DNA from: Glandiceps talaboti | Lineage: Eukaryota; Hemichordata; Enteropneusta; Spengelidae | Assembly: GCF_964340395.1 (NCBI RefSeq) | Contig: NC_135559.1 | Coordinates: 23,046,964-23,110,963, forward strand | Direction of reading: 5' to 3' | Length of the DNA stretch: 64,000 bases | Part shown: piece by piece, positions 1-14,200 of the stretch | How the letters are laid out: every line of letters starts with the position of its first letter | Numbering within the stretch: the first letter of the stretch is position 1 | Position numbers and translations under genes: made by a program | Notes under the pieces: model-generated | Database searches by the model: none | What the model was told of the DNA's origin: nothing | Seen by the model: the letters and a program-made list of their open reading frames with translations, nothing else

Positions 1-849
1 TACCGGTACCACAGTAGGTATGCATATGATGTTTGTGAATTGATAGCACCGGTATGGCAGTAGGTATGCATATGATGTGTGTAAATTGATAATACCGGTA
101 CCACAGTAGGTATGCATATGATGTTTGTGAATTGATAGCATCGGTACGGCAGTAGGTATGCATATGATGTGTGTGAATTGATAGTACCGGTACAGCAGTA
201 GGTATGCATATGATGTTTGTGAATTGATAGCATCGGTACGGCAGTAGGTATGCATATCATGTGTGTGAATTGATAGTACCGGTATGGCAGTAGGTATGCA
301 TATGATGTGTGTGAATTGATAGCACCGGTACGGCAGTAGGTATGCATATGATGTGTGTGAATTGATAGTACCGGTATGGCAGTAGGTATGCATATCATGT
401 GTGTGAATTGATAGTACCGGTATGGCAGTAGGTATGCATATCATGTGTGTGAATTGATAGTACCGGTACGGCAGTAGGTATGCATATCATGTGTGTGAAT
501 TGATAGTACCGGTATGGCAGTAGGTATGCATATGATGTGTGTGAATTGATAGCACCGGTACGGCAGTAGGTATGCATATGATGTGTGTGAATTGATAGTA
601 CCGGTACGGCAGTAGGTATGCATATCATGTGTGTGAATTGATAGTATCGGTATGGCAGTAGGTATGCATATGATGTGTGTGAATTGATAGCACCGGTACA
701 GCAGTAGGTATGCATATGATGTGTGTGAATTGATAGCACCGGTACGGCAGTAGGTATGCATATGATGTGTGTGAATTGATAATACCGGTACGGCAGTAGG
801 TATGCATATGATGTGTGTGAAATGATAGCACCGGTACTGCAGTAGGTAT
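1..849. repeat. Minisatellite, 46-bp unit, about 18 copies (cut by window start)
   Basis: Unit core GGCAGTAGGTATGCATATGA, then a TGTG-rich part and AATTGATAG. Copies vary mainly at a C/T in the CACCGGTA block and at TATGAT/TATCAT. The array continues to the left of the window. Minus-strand frames across it are repeat artefacts. Confidence 0.97.
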
Positions 850-994
850 GATTTCATCAAGAGTCAGAGATGAATAACTTCATTTAGTTTACAAACTCTG
901 TATACAAAATATAACATCTCATAGTGACCACAAAAAGTTATCCATATTTTCGTACAATCCAAGTTGTCACCCTAGGCTCCTCCCAGTACATATA

Positions 995-1342
995 GTCTTG
1001 GTTACCCAGACTCTCACTGCTGGGGCTCTACCTACAAGACCTCCCCAAACAAGTGTCTGGGAAAACGATGTTCCAACTATCCTGCGACAGATTAGTCACA
1101 CAGTACATTTCTTCCAAGCATAAAAAATGGGTTTACAAGGCCTTTTTGTTGTAATTAATATATATCAGACGAGGGTACCCAAATTGTTCAGCCTGTAATG
1201 TTGGAGTCAAGTATTACCCATGATGCACTGCTCCAGAGACTACTTCCTGTGTGGGTGAGTTAAAATCTTATTTCCTCAGACTCTCGTTTTGGGTGGTCTC
1301 ATAGGCATAGCCTCCGGCCGTGAGAGTCTGGGTAACCGAGAC
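995..1342. mobile_element. Short inverted-repeat element (MITE) with TATA flanks
   Basis: Left end GTCTTGGTTACCCAGACTC and right end, in reverse complement, GTCTCGGTTACCCAGACTC. Imperfect similarity continues about 50 bp inward. TATA flanks both ends, so the target duplication is TA or TATA, suggesting Tc1/mariner-type ends. No coding capacity. A fragment of the same family is at 57085-57120. Confidence 0.75.
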
Positions 1343-1704
1343 TATACAATACAGTCAACAAAAATGCATTTGGTATCTGATCAATGTCTTAGAAATACCA
1401 TGTGTTTAAAATAATGAGACAATCACTGCCTTTGTAAATGTTAACAACATTACTATATACTAGGTACATGTAGTAGTTACACAGAGTTGACTATTACCTT
1501 ATCATAGGGGATTTTATCTATATCGTATATGCAAGTACCTTTTCTGTTCGCTCTCACTTTTTCTTTTTCCTTGGGGAGAGTAGGAGCTCACTCACTAAAT
1601 AGGCATACTGAAATGAAATGAAGTGAACAGACATGTTGAACAACTACAATACACTACACTATCATGGTATTTGTAATCTATAATCTATCTGATTATAATG
1701 TATA

Positions 1705-1724
1705 CACCAGTATCTAGTTCCTTG

Positions 1725-1782
<58 letters not shown>

Positions 1783-1935
1783 ACAGACACTGATTTTATA
1801 CACCAGTGTCTAGTTCCTTGTCACTTACACACACACACATACACACACATACACACACACACAGAGACTGTACACTAGTGTCTAGTTCCTTGTTACTGAC
1901 ATACAGACACACACACACACACACACACACACTAA
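1705..1935. repeat. Three tandem blocks ending in CA microsatellites
   Basis: TACACCAGTRTCTAGTTCC followed by a CA run occurs at about 1707, 1799 and 1865, so the microsatellite and its flank have duplicated together. The longest CA run is at 1726-1777. Confidence 0.9.
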
Positions 1936-2105
1936 CATGTACCATGCTTAACTCCAACAATTTCAATATCAATGCATTATGTGTGCTTTACAGTGTAAGA
2001 TGAAAACTGTATGAATTTGTGAGTACATATAGTACAATGGTGTTGACTACACATTGGCCAAGTAGATACAATTTGTATGACGTCTGTATAACATAAATTA
2101 GTTGA

Positions 2106-2240
2106 CTACACATTAGCCAAGTAGAGGCTAGTTGCATGACGTATAGCACGAGTTAGTTCTGGTGTACAACTTCTCTTTTTCCCGGCATAAAACAACTTGG
2201 GTTTCTTTTGATAAGATGGAGGAAGAGGTGAAGAGACAGA
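2106..2240 (-). CDS. ECT2: Candidate ECT2 coding exon 20 (alternative C-terminus)
   Basis: 44 codons and a stop, in phase 0 with exon 19. The acceptor has a long pyrimidine tract ending in CTACAG. The product is basic: PLPPSYQKKPK, KKRSCTPELTRAIRH. It weakly resembles the human tail SLPSFFERRSHTLSRSTTH. The exon end is duplicated once just downstream (2040-2104), which raises doubt about where selection stops. No AATAAA was seen shortly downstream. Confidence 0.5.
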   Translation of the reverse strand, partial: SVSSPLPPSYQKKPKLFYAGKKRSCTPELTRAIRHATSLYLANV

Positions 2241-5200
2241 CTGTAGAGGCAGACACAAAGAAGAAAGACTGAAAACCACTTATTTAAGACAATATACATG
2301 TTATATTTCAAATTACTTAGGCTCAAAACAGGAAGCATTCACCAGAACTATGTGTAACACAGGTTGTTGTTTTACATGCTATATAACAACATTGTTAGTG
2401 ACTGTTGAAAACAGGATTTGTTTACATTTACTCAGTTAGTAATTACAACCCTCCTGTGTTCAGTAGTAAAATACCATCTAACAAATAAAACAACAACCCC
2501 TACATGCCTAACAATGGACTTTGATAAATGTAGATATATCCTATAATCTTCTGATAACGAATTCCGGATTTCTATGCTCCACTGTAATTTGAATTAACTG
2601 TAGTTGATGTCTATAAGACTCTATGTACATGTAAATGGTATCTAACTAGATCAGCTTTCAACTCAAACACTAATATATAACATCTACACTAGAAAGACTA
2701 CTGCAGGAAATCACTGGACTAATCAATTTGGACAGTTTTATCAAGTCAACGCAGAGTGAGCTAAAAGACAAGAAAAGCTCAAATGTATTCATTTGGAGTT
2801 GAATTTGACGAGATCACATTGTTGGATGGCAAAGTGTGACATCAGGTTATAGGTAAACATAACCTTTAAGTTCAAGTCAAATTACAATTTGGTCATTATC
2901 ATCTATTATGAGTAGTCTGTCCTATCCAAATAAACCTGTCTCCCCCCCCCCCCCCCCCCCCCCCCCATATCGTTATCCGGATCAAAACTTTGGATTGAGG
3001 ACTGGCAGATTAATTCAGACTCAAGTCAGATTTTGTATTTTGTAAGATCCTACTGTGGACACTCTACTCAAACATCCAGCAATCTGGTTCATATGAGGCG
3101 CTTATATGAAGCCTTCAGAAGGGTTTGTTTACCTATTAAACTGGAAAATATGTACAATTTGCCTTTATTTATTATAGTAATTATTAACAGTAAAATCAAA
3201 AGGTGTCATTACTCTATTGTTTTCTACCCAATCACAATAAACCCTAGCTGAAAGCTCCACACTATACTCATGAGGGTGGCCAAGAAAGATTCATAAATCA
3301 AGGCTCCCTAGGTTGGTTGTAAGTGGTCCATATGATTCTTGGAACTCAGTGGGTGACATAGCAAATAATACCTTGAGTGTTGAACTGCTTGCTAATCTAG
3401 CTCCCATGGCTTCACCTCCCTGCGGTGTTACAGCTTGCATTGTAGTATTGCTGGCTAGTGGACTCATACTGGTTGACATTACTGATTTAGCCCTCTGAAC
3501 TAATCTTCTTGGTGTCTTCTTAAATGAAAATGTCCTTCCAACTTTCTTAGTTGCTTTACGTGCCACTCTGTCAACAGATAACACTTACTGTAAACTTTCT
3601 TAGTTGCTTTACGTGCCACTCTGTCAACAGATAACACTTACTGTAAACTTTCTTAGTTCTACAGATAACACTTACTGTAAACTTTTTTTACTTTACATGT
3701 CACTCTGTCAACAGATAACACTTACTGTAAACTTTCTTAGTTGCTTTACATGTCACTCTGTCTACGGATAACACTTACTGTAAACTTTCTTAGTTCTACA
3801 GATAACACTTACTGTAAACTTTCTTAGTTCTACAGATAACACTTACTGTAAACTTTTTTTACTTTACATGTCACTCTGTCTACGGATAACACTTACTGTA
3901 AACTTTCTTAGTTCTACAGATAACACTTACTGTAAACTTTTTTTACTTTACATGTCACTCTGTCTACGGATAACACTTACTGTAAACTTTCTTAGTTCTA
4001 CAGATAACACTTACTGTAAACTTTCTTAGTTCTACAGATAACACTTACTGTAAACTTTTTTTACTTTACATGTCACTCTGTCTACGGATAACACTTACTG
4101 TAAACTTTCTTAGTTCTACAGATAACACTTACTGTAAACTTTTTTTACTTTACATGTCACTCTGTCTACGGATAACACTTACTGTAAACTTTCTTAGTTC
4201 TACAGATAACACTTATAGACCATTTATAATACTCACCTGATGGCTCTACCAAACTTTCCATTGTCAAAATCACTTTTAGAGATATCCAGTTCTTGTGGTT
4301 CTATCTTGGTCAGAAAGTTTTCCTAAAAATGATAACAAGTAATATGAGAAACTGGATCTTTCTGCAGTTGTCAAAGATACAGTCATGGTTCAAATACATT
4401 TTTGATGTCTATTCAATTTTGTACTTACTGCACCAGCTTTACATGTGGTATTAGCCATATATTTGTACTTACTGCACCAGCTTTACATGTGGTATTAGCC
4501 ATATATTTGTACTTACTGCATCAGCTTTACATGTGGTATTAGCCATATATTTGTACTTACTGCACCAGCTTTACATGTGTGTATATTTGTACTTACTGCA
4601 CCAGCTTTACATGTGGTATTAGCCATATATTTGTACTTACTGCATCAGCTTTACATGTGGTATTAGCCATATATTTGTACTTACTGCACCAGCTTTATAT
4701 GTGGTATTAGCCATATATTTGTACTTACTGCATCAGCTTTACATGTGGTATTAGCCATATATTTGTACTTACTGCATCAGCTTTACATGTGGTATTAGCC
4801 ATATATTTGTACTTACTGCATCAGCTTTACATGTGGTATTAGCCATATATTTGTACTTACTGCATCAGCTTTACATGTGGTATTAGCCATATATTTGCAC
4901 AATGTTCTCAGCCATTGGATTTTATTATGTTCTTCTCCAGCAATCATAAACATGTATAACCTGTCTGTTTCTTCTAGACCAGCAAGTGGAGGTTTCACCA
5001 AAAGACCAAATGCATTGTGGCAGTCTAATGAGGAGATATGTACATGTTAGTATTACAGTCACAAACACTGATGTAATCACACGGTACATCAAGACTGCAC
5101 ACCAATCTTACAAAGACTGATGTAATCACACCGTACATCAAGACTGCACACCAATCTTACAAAGACTGATGTAATCACACCGTACATCAAGACTGCACAC

Positions 5201-8200
5201 CAATCTTACAAAGACTGATGTAATCACACGGTACATCAAGACTGCACACCAATCTTACAAAGACTGATGTAATCACACCGTACATCAAGACTGCACACCA
5301 ATCTTACAAAGACTGATGTAATCACACGGTACATCAAGACTGCACACCAATCTTACAAAGACTGATGTAATCACACCGTACATCAAGACTGCACACCAAT
5401 CTTACAAAGACTGATGTAATCACACCGTACATCAAGACTGCACACCAATCTTACAAAGACTGATGTAATCACACCGTACATCAAGACTGCACACCAATCT
5501 TACAAAGACTGATGTAATCACACCGTACATCAAGACTGCACACCAATCTTACAAAGACTGATGTAATCACACCGTACATCAAGACTGCACACCAATCTTA
5601 CAAAGACTGATGTAATCACACCGTACATCAAGACTGCACACCAATCTTACAAAGACTGATGTAATCACACCGTACATCAAGACTGCACACCAATCTTACA
5701 AAGACTGATGTAATCACACCGTACATCAAGACTGCACACCAATCTTACAAAGACTGATGTAATCACACGGTACATCAAGACTGCACACCAATCTTACAAA
5801 GACTGATGTAATCACACCGTACATCAAGACTGCACACCAATCTTACAAAGACTGATGTAATCACACCGTACATCAAGACTGCACACCAATCTTACAAAGA
5901 CTGATGTAATCACACTGTACATCAAGACTGCACACCAATCTTACAAAGACTGATGTAATCACACCGTACATCAAGACTGCACACCAATCTTACAAAGACT
6001 GATGTAATCACACCGTACATCAAGACTACACACCAATCTTACAAAGACTGATGTAATCACACGGTACATCAAGACTGCACACCAATCTTACAAAGACTGA
6101 TGTAATCACACCGTACATCAAGACTGCACACCAATCTTACAAAGACTGATGTAATCACACCGTACATCAAGACTGCACACCAATCTTACAAAGACTGATG
6201 TAATCAAACCGTACATCAAGACTGCACACCAATCTTACAAAGACTGATGTAATCAAACCGTACATCAAGACTGCACACCAATCTTACAAAGACTGATGTA
6301 ATCACACCGTACATCAAGACTGCACACCAATCTTACAAAGACTGATGTAATCACACCGTACTTACAGAGACTGATGTAATCACACCGTACATCAAGACTG
6401 CACACCAATCTTACAGAGACTGATGTAATCACACGGTACATCAAGACTGCACACCAATCTTACAAAGACTGATGTAATCACACCGTACTTACAGAGACTG
6501 ATGTAATCACACCGTACATCAAGACTGCACACCAATCTTACAAAGACTGATGTAATCACACCGTACATCAAGACTGCACACCAATCTTACAAAGACTGAT
6601 GTAATCACACCGTACATCAAGACTGCACACCAATCTTACAGAGACTGATGTAATCACACGGTACATCAAGACTGCACACCAATCTTACAAAGACTGATGT
6701 AATCACACCGTACATCAAGACTGCACACCAATCTTACAAAGACTGATGTAATCACACTGTACATCAAGACTGCACACCAATCTTACAAAGACTGATGTAA
6801 TCACACCGTACATCAAGACTGCACACCAATCTTACAAAGACTGATGTAATCACACCGTACATCAAGACTGCACACCAATCTTACAAAGACTGATGTAATC
6901 ACACTGTACATCAAGACTGCACACCAATCTTACAGAGACTGATGTAATCACACCGTACATCAAGACTGCACACCAATCTTACAAAGACTGATGTAATCAC
7001 ACGGTACATCAAGACTGCACACCAATCTTACAAAGACTGATGTAATCACACCGTACATCAAGACTGCACACCAATCTTACAAAGACTGATGTAATCACAC
7101 CGTACATCAAGACTGCACACCAATCTTACAAAGACTGATGTAATCACACCGTACATCAAGACTGCACACCAATCTTACAAAGACTGATGTAATCACACCG
7201 TACATCAAGACTGCACACCAATCTTACAAAGACTGATGTAATCAAACCATACATCAAGACTGCACACCAATCTTACAAAGACTGATGTAATCAAACCGTA
7301 CATCAAGACTGCACACCAATCTTACAAAGACTGATGTAATCACACCGTACATCAAGACTGCACACCAATCTTACAAAGACTGATGTAATCACACCGTACA
7401 TCAAGACTGCACACCAATCTTACAAAGACTGATGTAATCACACCGTACATCAAGACTGCACACCAATCTTACAAAGACTGATGTAATCACACCGTACATC
7501 AAGACTGCACACCAATCTTACAAAGACTGATGTAATCACACCGTACATCAAGACTGCACACCAATCTTACAAAGACTGATGTAATCACACGGTACATCAA
7601 GACTGCACACCAATCTTACAAAGACTGATGTAATCACACCGTACATCAAGACTGCACACCAATCTTACAAAGACTGATGTAATCACACCGTACTTACAGA
7701 GACTGATGTAATCACACCGTACATCAAGACTGCACACCAATCTTACAGAGACTGATGTAATCACACCGTACATCAAGACTGCACACCAATCTTACAAAGA
7801 CTGATGTAATCACACCGTACATCAAGACTGCACACCAATCTTACAAAGACTGATGTAATCACACCGTACATCAAGACTGCACACCAATCTTACAAAGACT
7901 GATGTAATCACACGGTACATCAAGACTGCACACCAATCTTACAAAGACTGATGTAATCACACCGTACATCAAGACTGCACACCAATCTTACAAAGACTGA
8001 TGTAATCACACTGTACATCAAGACTGCACACCAATCTTACAAAGACTGATGTAATCACACCGTACTTACAGAGACTGATGTAATCAAACCGTACATCAAG
8101 ACTACACACCAATCTTACAAAGACTGATGTAATCACACGGTACATCAAGACTGCACACCAATCTTACAAAGACTGATGTAATCACACCGTACTTACAGAG

Positions 8201-11200
8201 ACTGATGTAATCACACCGTACATCAAGACTGCACACCAATCTTACAAAGACTGATGTAATCACACCGTACATCAAGACTGCACACCAATCTTACAAAGAC
8301 TGATGTAATCACACGGTACATCAAGACTGCACACCAATCTTACAAAGACTGATGTAATCACACCGTACATCAAGACTGCACACCAATCTTACAAAGACTG
8401 ATGTAATCACACCGTACATCAAGACTGCACACCAATCTTACAAAGACTGATGTAATCACACGGTACATCAAGACTGCACACCAATCTTACAAAGACTGAT
8501 GTAATCACACCGTACATCAAGACTGCACACCAATCTTACAAAGACTGATGTAATCAAACCGTACATCAAGACTGCACACCAATCTTACAAAGACTGATGT
8601 AATCACACCGTACATCAAGACTGCACACCAATCTTACAAAGACTGATGTAATCAAACCGTACATCAAGACTGCACACCAATCTTACAGAGACTGATGTAA
8701 TCACACGGTACATCAAGACTGCATACCAATCTTACAAAGACTGATGTAATCACACCGTACATCAAGACTGCACACCAATCTTACAAAGACTGATGTAATC
8801 ACACCGTACATCAAGACTGCACACCAATCTTACAAAGACTGATGTAATCACACCGTACATCAAGACTGCACACCAATCTTACAAAGACTGATGTAATCAC
8901 ACCGTACATCAAGACTGCACACCAATCTTACAAAGACTGATGTAATCACACCGTACATCAAGACTGCACACCAATCTTACAAAGACTGATGTAATCACAC
9001 CGTACATCAAGACTGCATACCAATCTTACAAAGACTGATGTAATCACACCGTACATCAAGACTGCATACCAATCTTACAAAGACTGATGTAATCACACCG
9101 TACATCAAGACTGCACACCAATCTTACAAAGACTGATGTAATCACACCGTACATCAAGACTGCACACCAATCTTACAAAGACTGATGTAATCACACCGTA
9201 CATCAAGACTGCATACCAATCTTACAAAGACTGATGTAATCACACCGTACATCAAGACTGCACACCAATCTTACAAAGACTGATGTAATCACACCGTACA
9301 TCAAGACTGCACACCAATCTTACAAAGACTGATGTAATCACACCGTACATCAAGACTGCACACCAATCTTACAAAGACTGATGTAATCACACCGTACATC
9401 AAGACTGCAAACCAATCTTACAAAGACTGATGTAATCACACTGTACATCAAGACTGCACACCAATCTTACAAAGACTGATGTAATCACACGGTACATCAA
9501 GACTGCACACCAATCTTACAAAGACTGATGTAATCACACGGTACATCAAGACTGCACACCAATCTTACAAAGACTGATGTAATCACACCGTACATCAAGA
9601 CTGCACACCAATCTTACAAAGACTGATGTAATCACACCGTACATCAAGACTGCACACCAATCTTACAAAGACTGATGTAATCACACCGTACATCAAGACT
9701 GCACACCAATCTTACAAAGACTGATGTAATCACACCGTACATCAAGACTGCACACCAATCTTACAAAGACTGATGTAATCACACCGTACATCAAGACTGC
9801 ACACCAATCTTACAGAGACTGATGTAATCACACGGTACATCAAGACTGCACACCAATCTTACAAAGACTGATGTAATCACACCGTACATCAAGACTGCAT
9901 ACCAATCTTACAAAGACTGATGTAATCAAACCGTACATCAAGACTGCACACCAATCTTACAAAGACTGATGTAATCACACGGTACATCAAGACTGCACAC
10001 CAATCTTACAAAGACTGATGTAATCACACCGTACATCAAGACTGCACACCAATCTTACAAAGACTGATGTAATCACACCGTACATCAAGACTGCACACCA
10101 ATCTTACAAAGACTGATGTAATCACACCGTACATCAAGACTGCACACCAATCTTACAAAGACTGATGTAATCACACCGTACATCAAGACTGCACACCAAT
10201 CTTACAAAGACTGATGTAATCACACGGTACATCAAGACTGCACACCAATCTTACAGAGACTGATGTAATCACACGGTACATCAAGACTGCACACCAATCT
10301 TACAAAGACTGATGTAATCACACCGTACATCAAGACTGCACACCAATCTTACAAAGACTGATGTAATCACACGGTACATCAAGACTGCACACCAATCTTA
10401 CAAAGACTGATGTAATCACACCGTACATCAAGACTGCACACCAATCTTACAGAGACTGATGTAATCACACCGTACATCAAGACTGCACACCAATCTTACA
10501 AAGACTGATGTAATCACACCGTACTTACAGAGACTGATGTAATCACACCGTACATCAAGACTGCACACCAATCTTACAAAGACTGATGTAATCACACCGT
10601 ACATCAAGACTGCACACCAATCTTACAAAGACTGATGTAATCACACGGTACATCAAGACTGCACACCAATCTTACAAAGACTGATGTAATCACACCGTAC
10701 ATCAAGACTGCACACCAATCTTACAAAGACTGATGTAATCACACCGTACATCAAGACTGCACACCAATCTTACAAAGACTGATGTAATCACACGGTACAT
10801 CAAGACTGCACACCAATCTTACAAAGACTGATGTAATCACACCGTACATCAAGACTGCACACCAATCTTACAAAGACTGATGTAATCACACCGTACATCA
10901 AGACTGCACACCAATCTTACAAAGACTGATGTAATCAAACCGTACATCAAGACTGCACACCAATCTTACAAAGACTGATGTAATCAAACCGTACATCAAG
11001 ACTGCACACCAATCTTACAAAGACTGATGTAATCACACCGTACATCACGACTGCACACCAATCTTACAAAGACTGATGTAATCACACCGTACTTACAGAG
11101 ACTGATGTAATCACACCGTACATCAAGACTGCACACCAATCTTACAGAGACTGATGTAATCACACCGTACATCAAGACTGCACACCAATCTTACAGAGAC

Positions 11201-14200
11201 TGATGTAATCACACCGTACATCAAGACTGCACACCAATCTTACAGAGACTGATGTAATCACACGGTACATCAAGACTGCACACCAATCTTACAGAGACTG
11301 ATGTAATCACACCGTACATCAAGACTGCACACCAATCTTACAAAGACTGATGTAATCACACCGTACATCAAGACTGCACACCAATCTTACAAAGACTGAT
11401 GTAATCACACCGTACATCAAGACTGCACACCAATCTTACAAAGACTGATGTAATCACACCGTACATCAAGACTGCACACCAATCTTACAAAGACTGATGT
11501 AATCACACCGTACATCAAGACTGCACACCAATCTTACAAAGACTGATGTAATCACACCGTACATCAAGACTGCACACCAATCTTACAAAGACTGATGTAA
11601 TCACACCGTACATCAAGACTGCACACCAATCTTACAAAGACTGATGTAATCACACCGTACTTACAGAGACTGATGTAATCACACCGTACATCAAGACTGC
11701 ACACCAATCTTACAGAGACTGATGTAATCACACCGTACATCAAGACTGCACACCAATCTTACAAAGACTGATGTAATCACACCGTACATCAAGACTGCAC
11801 ACCAATCTTACAAAGACTGATGTAATCACACCGTACATCAAGACTGCACACCAATCTTACAAAGACTGATGTAATCACACGGTACATCAAGACTGCACAC
11901 CAATCTTACAAAGACTGATGTAATCACACCGTACATCAAGACTGCACACCAATCTTACAAAGACTGATGTAATCACACTGTACATCAAGACTGCACACCA
12001 ATCTTACAAAGACTGATGTAATCACACCGTACTTACAGAGACTGATGTAATCAAACCGTACATCAAGACTACACACCAATCTTACAAAGACTGATGTAAT
12101 CACACGGTACATCAAGACTGCACACCAATCTTACAAAGACTGATGTAATCACACCGTACTTACAGAGACTGATGTAATCACACCGTACATCAAGACTGCA
12201 CACCAATCTTACAAAGACTGATGTAATCACACCGTACATCAAGACTGCACACCAATCTTACAAAGACTGATGTAATCACACGGTACATCAAGACTGCACA
12301 CCAATCTTACAAAGACTGATGTAATCACACCGTACATCAAGACTGCACACCAATCTTACAAAGACTGATGTAATCACACCGTACATCAAGACTGCACACC
12401 AATCTTACAAAGACTGATGTAATCACACGGTACATCAAGACTGCACACCAATCTTACAAAGACTGATGTAATCACACCGTACATCAAGACTGCACACCAA
12501 TCTTACAAAGACTGATGTAATCAAACCGTACATCAAGACTGCACACCAATCTTACAAAGACTGATGTAATCACACCGTACATCAAGACTGCACACCAATC
12601 TTACAAAGACTGATGTACTTAGTAATCAAACCGTACATCAAGACTGCACACCAATCTTACAGAGACTGATGTAATCACACGGTACATCAAGACTGCACAC
12701 CAATCTTACAAAGACTGATGTAATCACACCGTACATCAAGACTGCATACCAATCTTACAAAGACTGATGTAATCACACCGTACATCAAGACTGCACACCA
12801 ATCTTACAAAGACTGATGTAATCACACCGTACATCAAGACTGCATACCAATCTTACAAAGACTGATGTAATCACACCGTACATCAAGACTGCAAACCAAT
12901 CTTACAAAGACTGATGTAATCACACGGTACATCAAGACTGCACACCAATCTTACAAAGACTGATGTAATCACACCGTACATCAAGACTGCACACCAATCT
13001 TACAAAGACTGATGTAATCACACGGTACATCAAGACTGCACACCAATCTTACAAAGACTGATGTAATCACACCGTACATCAAGACTGCACACCAATCTTA
13101 CAAAGACTGATGTAATCACACCGTACATCAAGACTGCACACCAATCTTACAAAGACTGATGTAATCACACCGTACATCAAGACTGCACACCAATCTTACA
13201 AAGACTGATGTAATCACACCGTACTTACAGAGACTGATGTAATCACACGGTACATCAAGACTGCACACCAATCTTACAAAGACTGATGTAATCACACCGT
13301 ACATCAAGACTGCACACCAATCTTACAAAGACTGATGTAATCACACCGTACATCAAGACTGCACACCAATCTTACAAAGACTGATGTAATCACACCGTAC
13401 ATCAAGACTGCACACCAATCTTACAAAGACTGATGTAATCACACCGTACATCAAGACTGCACACCAATCTTACAAAGACTGATGTAATCACACCGTACAT
13501 CAAGACTGCACACCAATCTTACAAAGACTGATGTAATCACACCGTACATCAAGACTGCACACCAATCTTACAAAGACTGATGTAATCACACCGTACATCA
13601 AGACTGCAAACCAATCTTACAAAGACTGATGTAATCACACTGTACATCAAGACTGCACACCAATCTTACAAAGACTGATGTAATCACACCGTACATCAAG
13701 ACTGCACACCAATCTTACAAAGACTGATGTAATCACACGGTACATCAAGACTGCACACCAATCTTACAAAGACTGATGTAATCACACCGTACATCAAGAC
13801 TGCACACCAATCTTACAAAGACTGATGTAATCACACCGTACATCAAGACTGCACACCAATCTTACAAAGACTGATGTAATCAAACCGTACATCAAGACTG
13901 CACACCAATCTTTCAAAGACTGATGTAATCAAACCGTACATCAAGACTGCACACCAATCTTACAAAGACTGATGTAATCACACCGTACATCAAGACTGCA
14001 CACCAATCTTACAAAGACTGATGTAATCACACCGTACATCAAGACTGCACACCAATCTTACAAAGACTGATGTAATCACACCGTACATCAAGACTGCATA
14101 CCAATCTTACAAAGACTGATGTAATCACACCGTACATCAAGACTGCATACCAATCTTACAAAGACTGATGTAATCACACCGTACATCAAGACTGCACACC

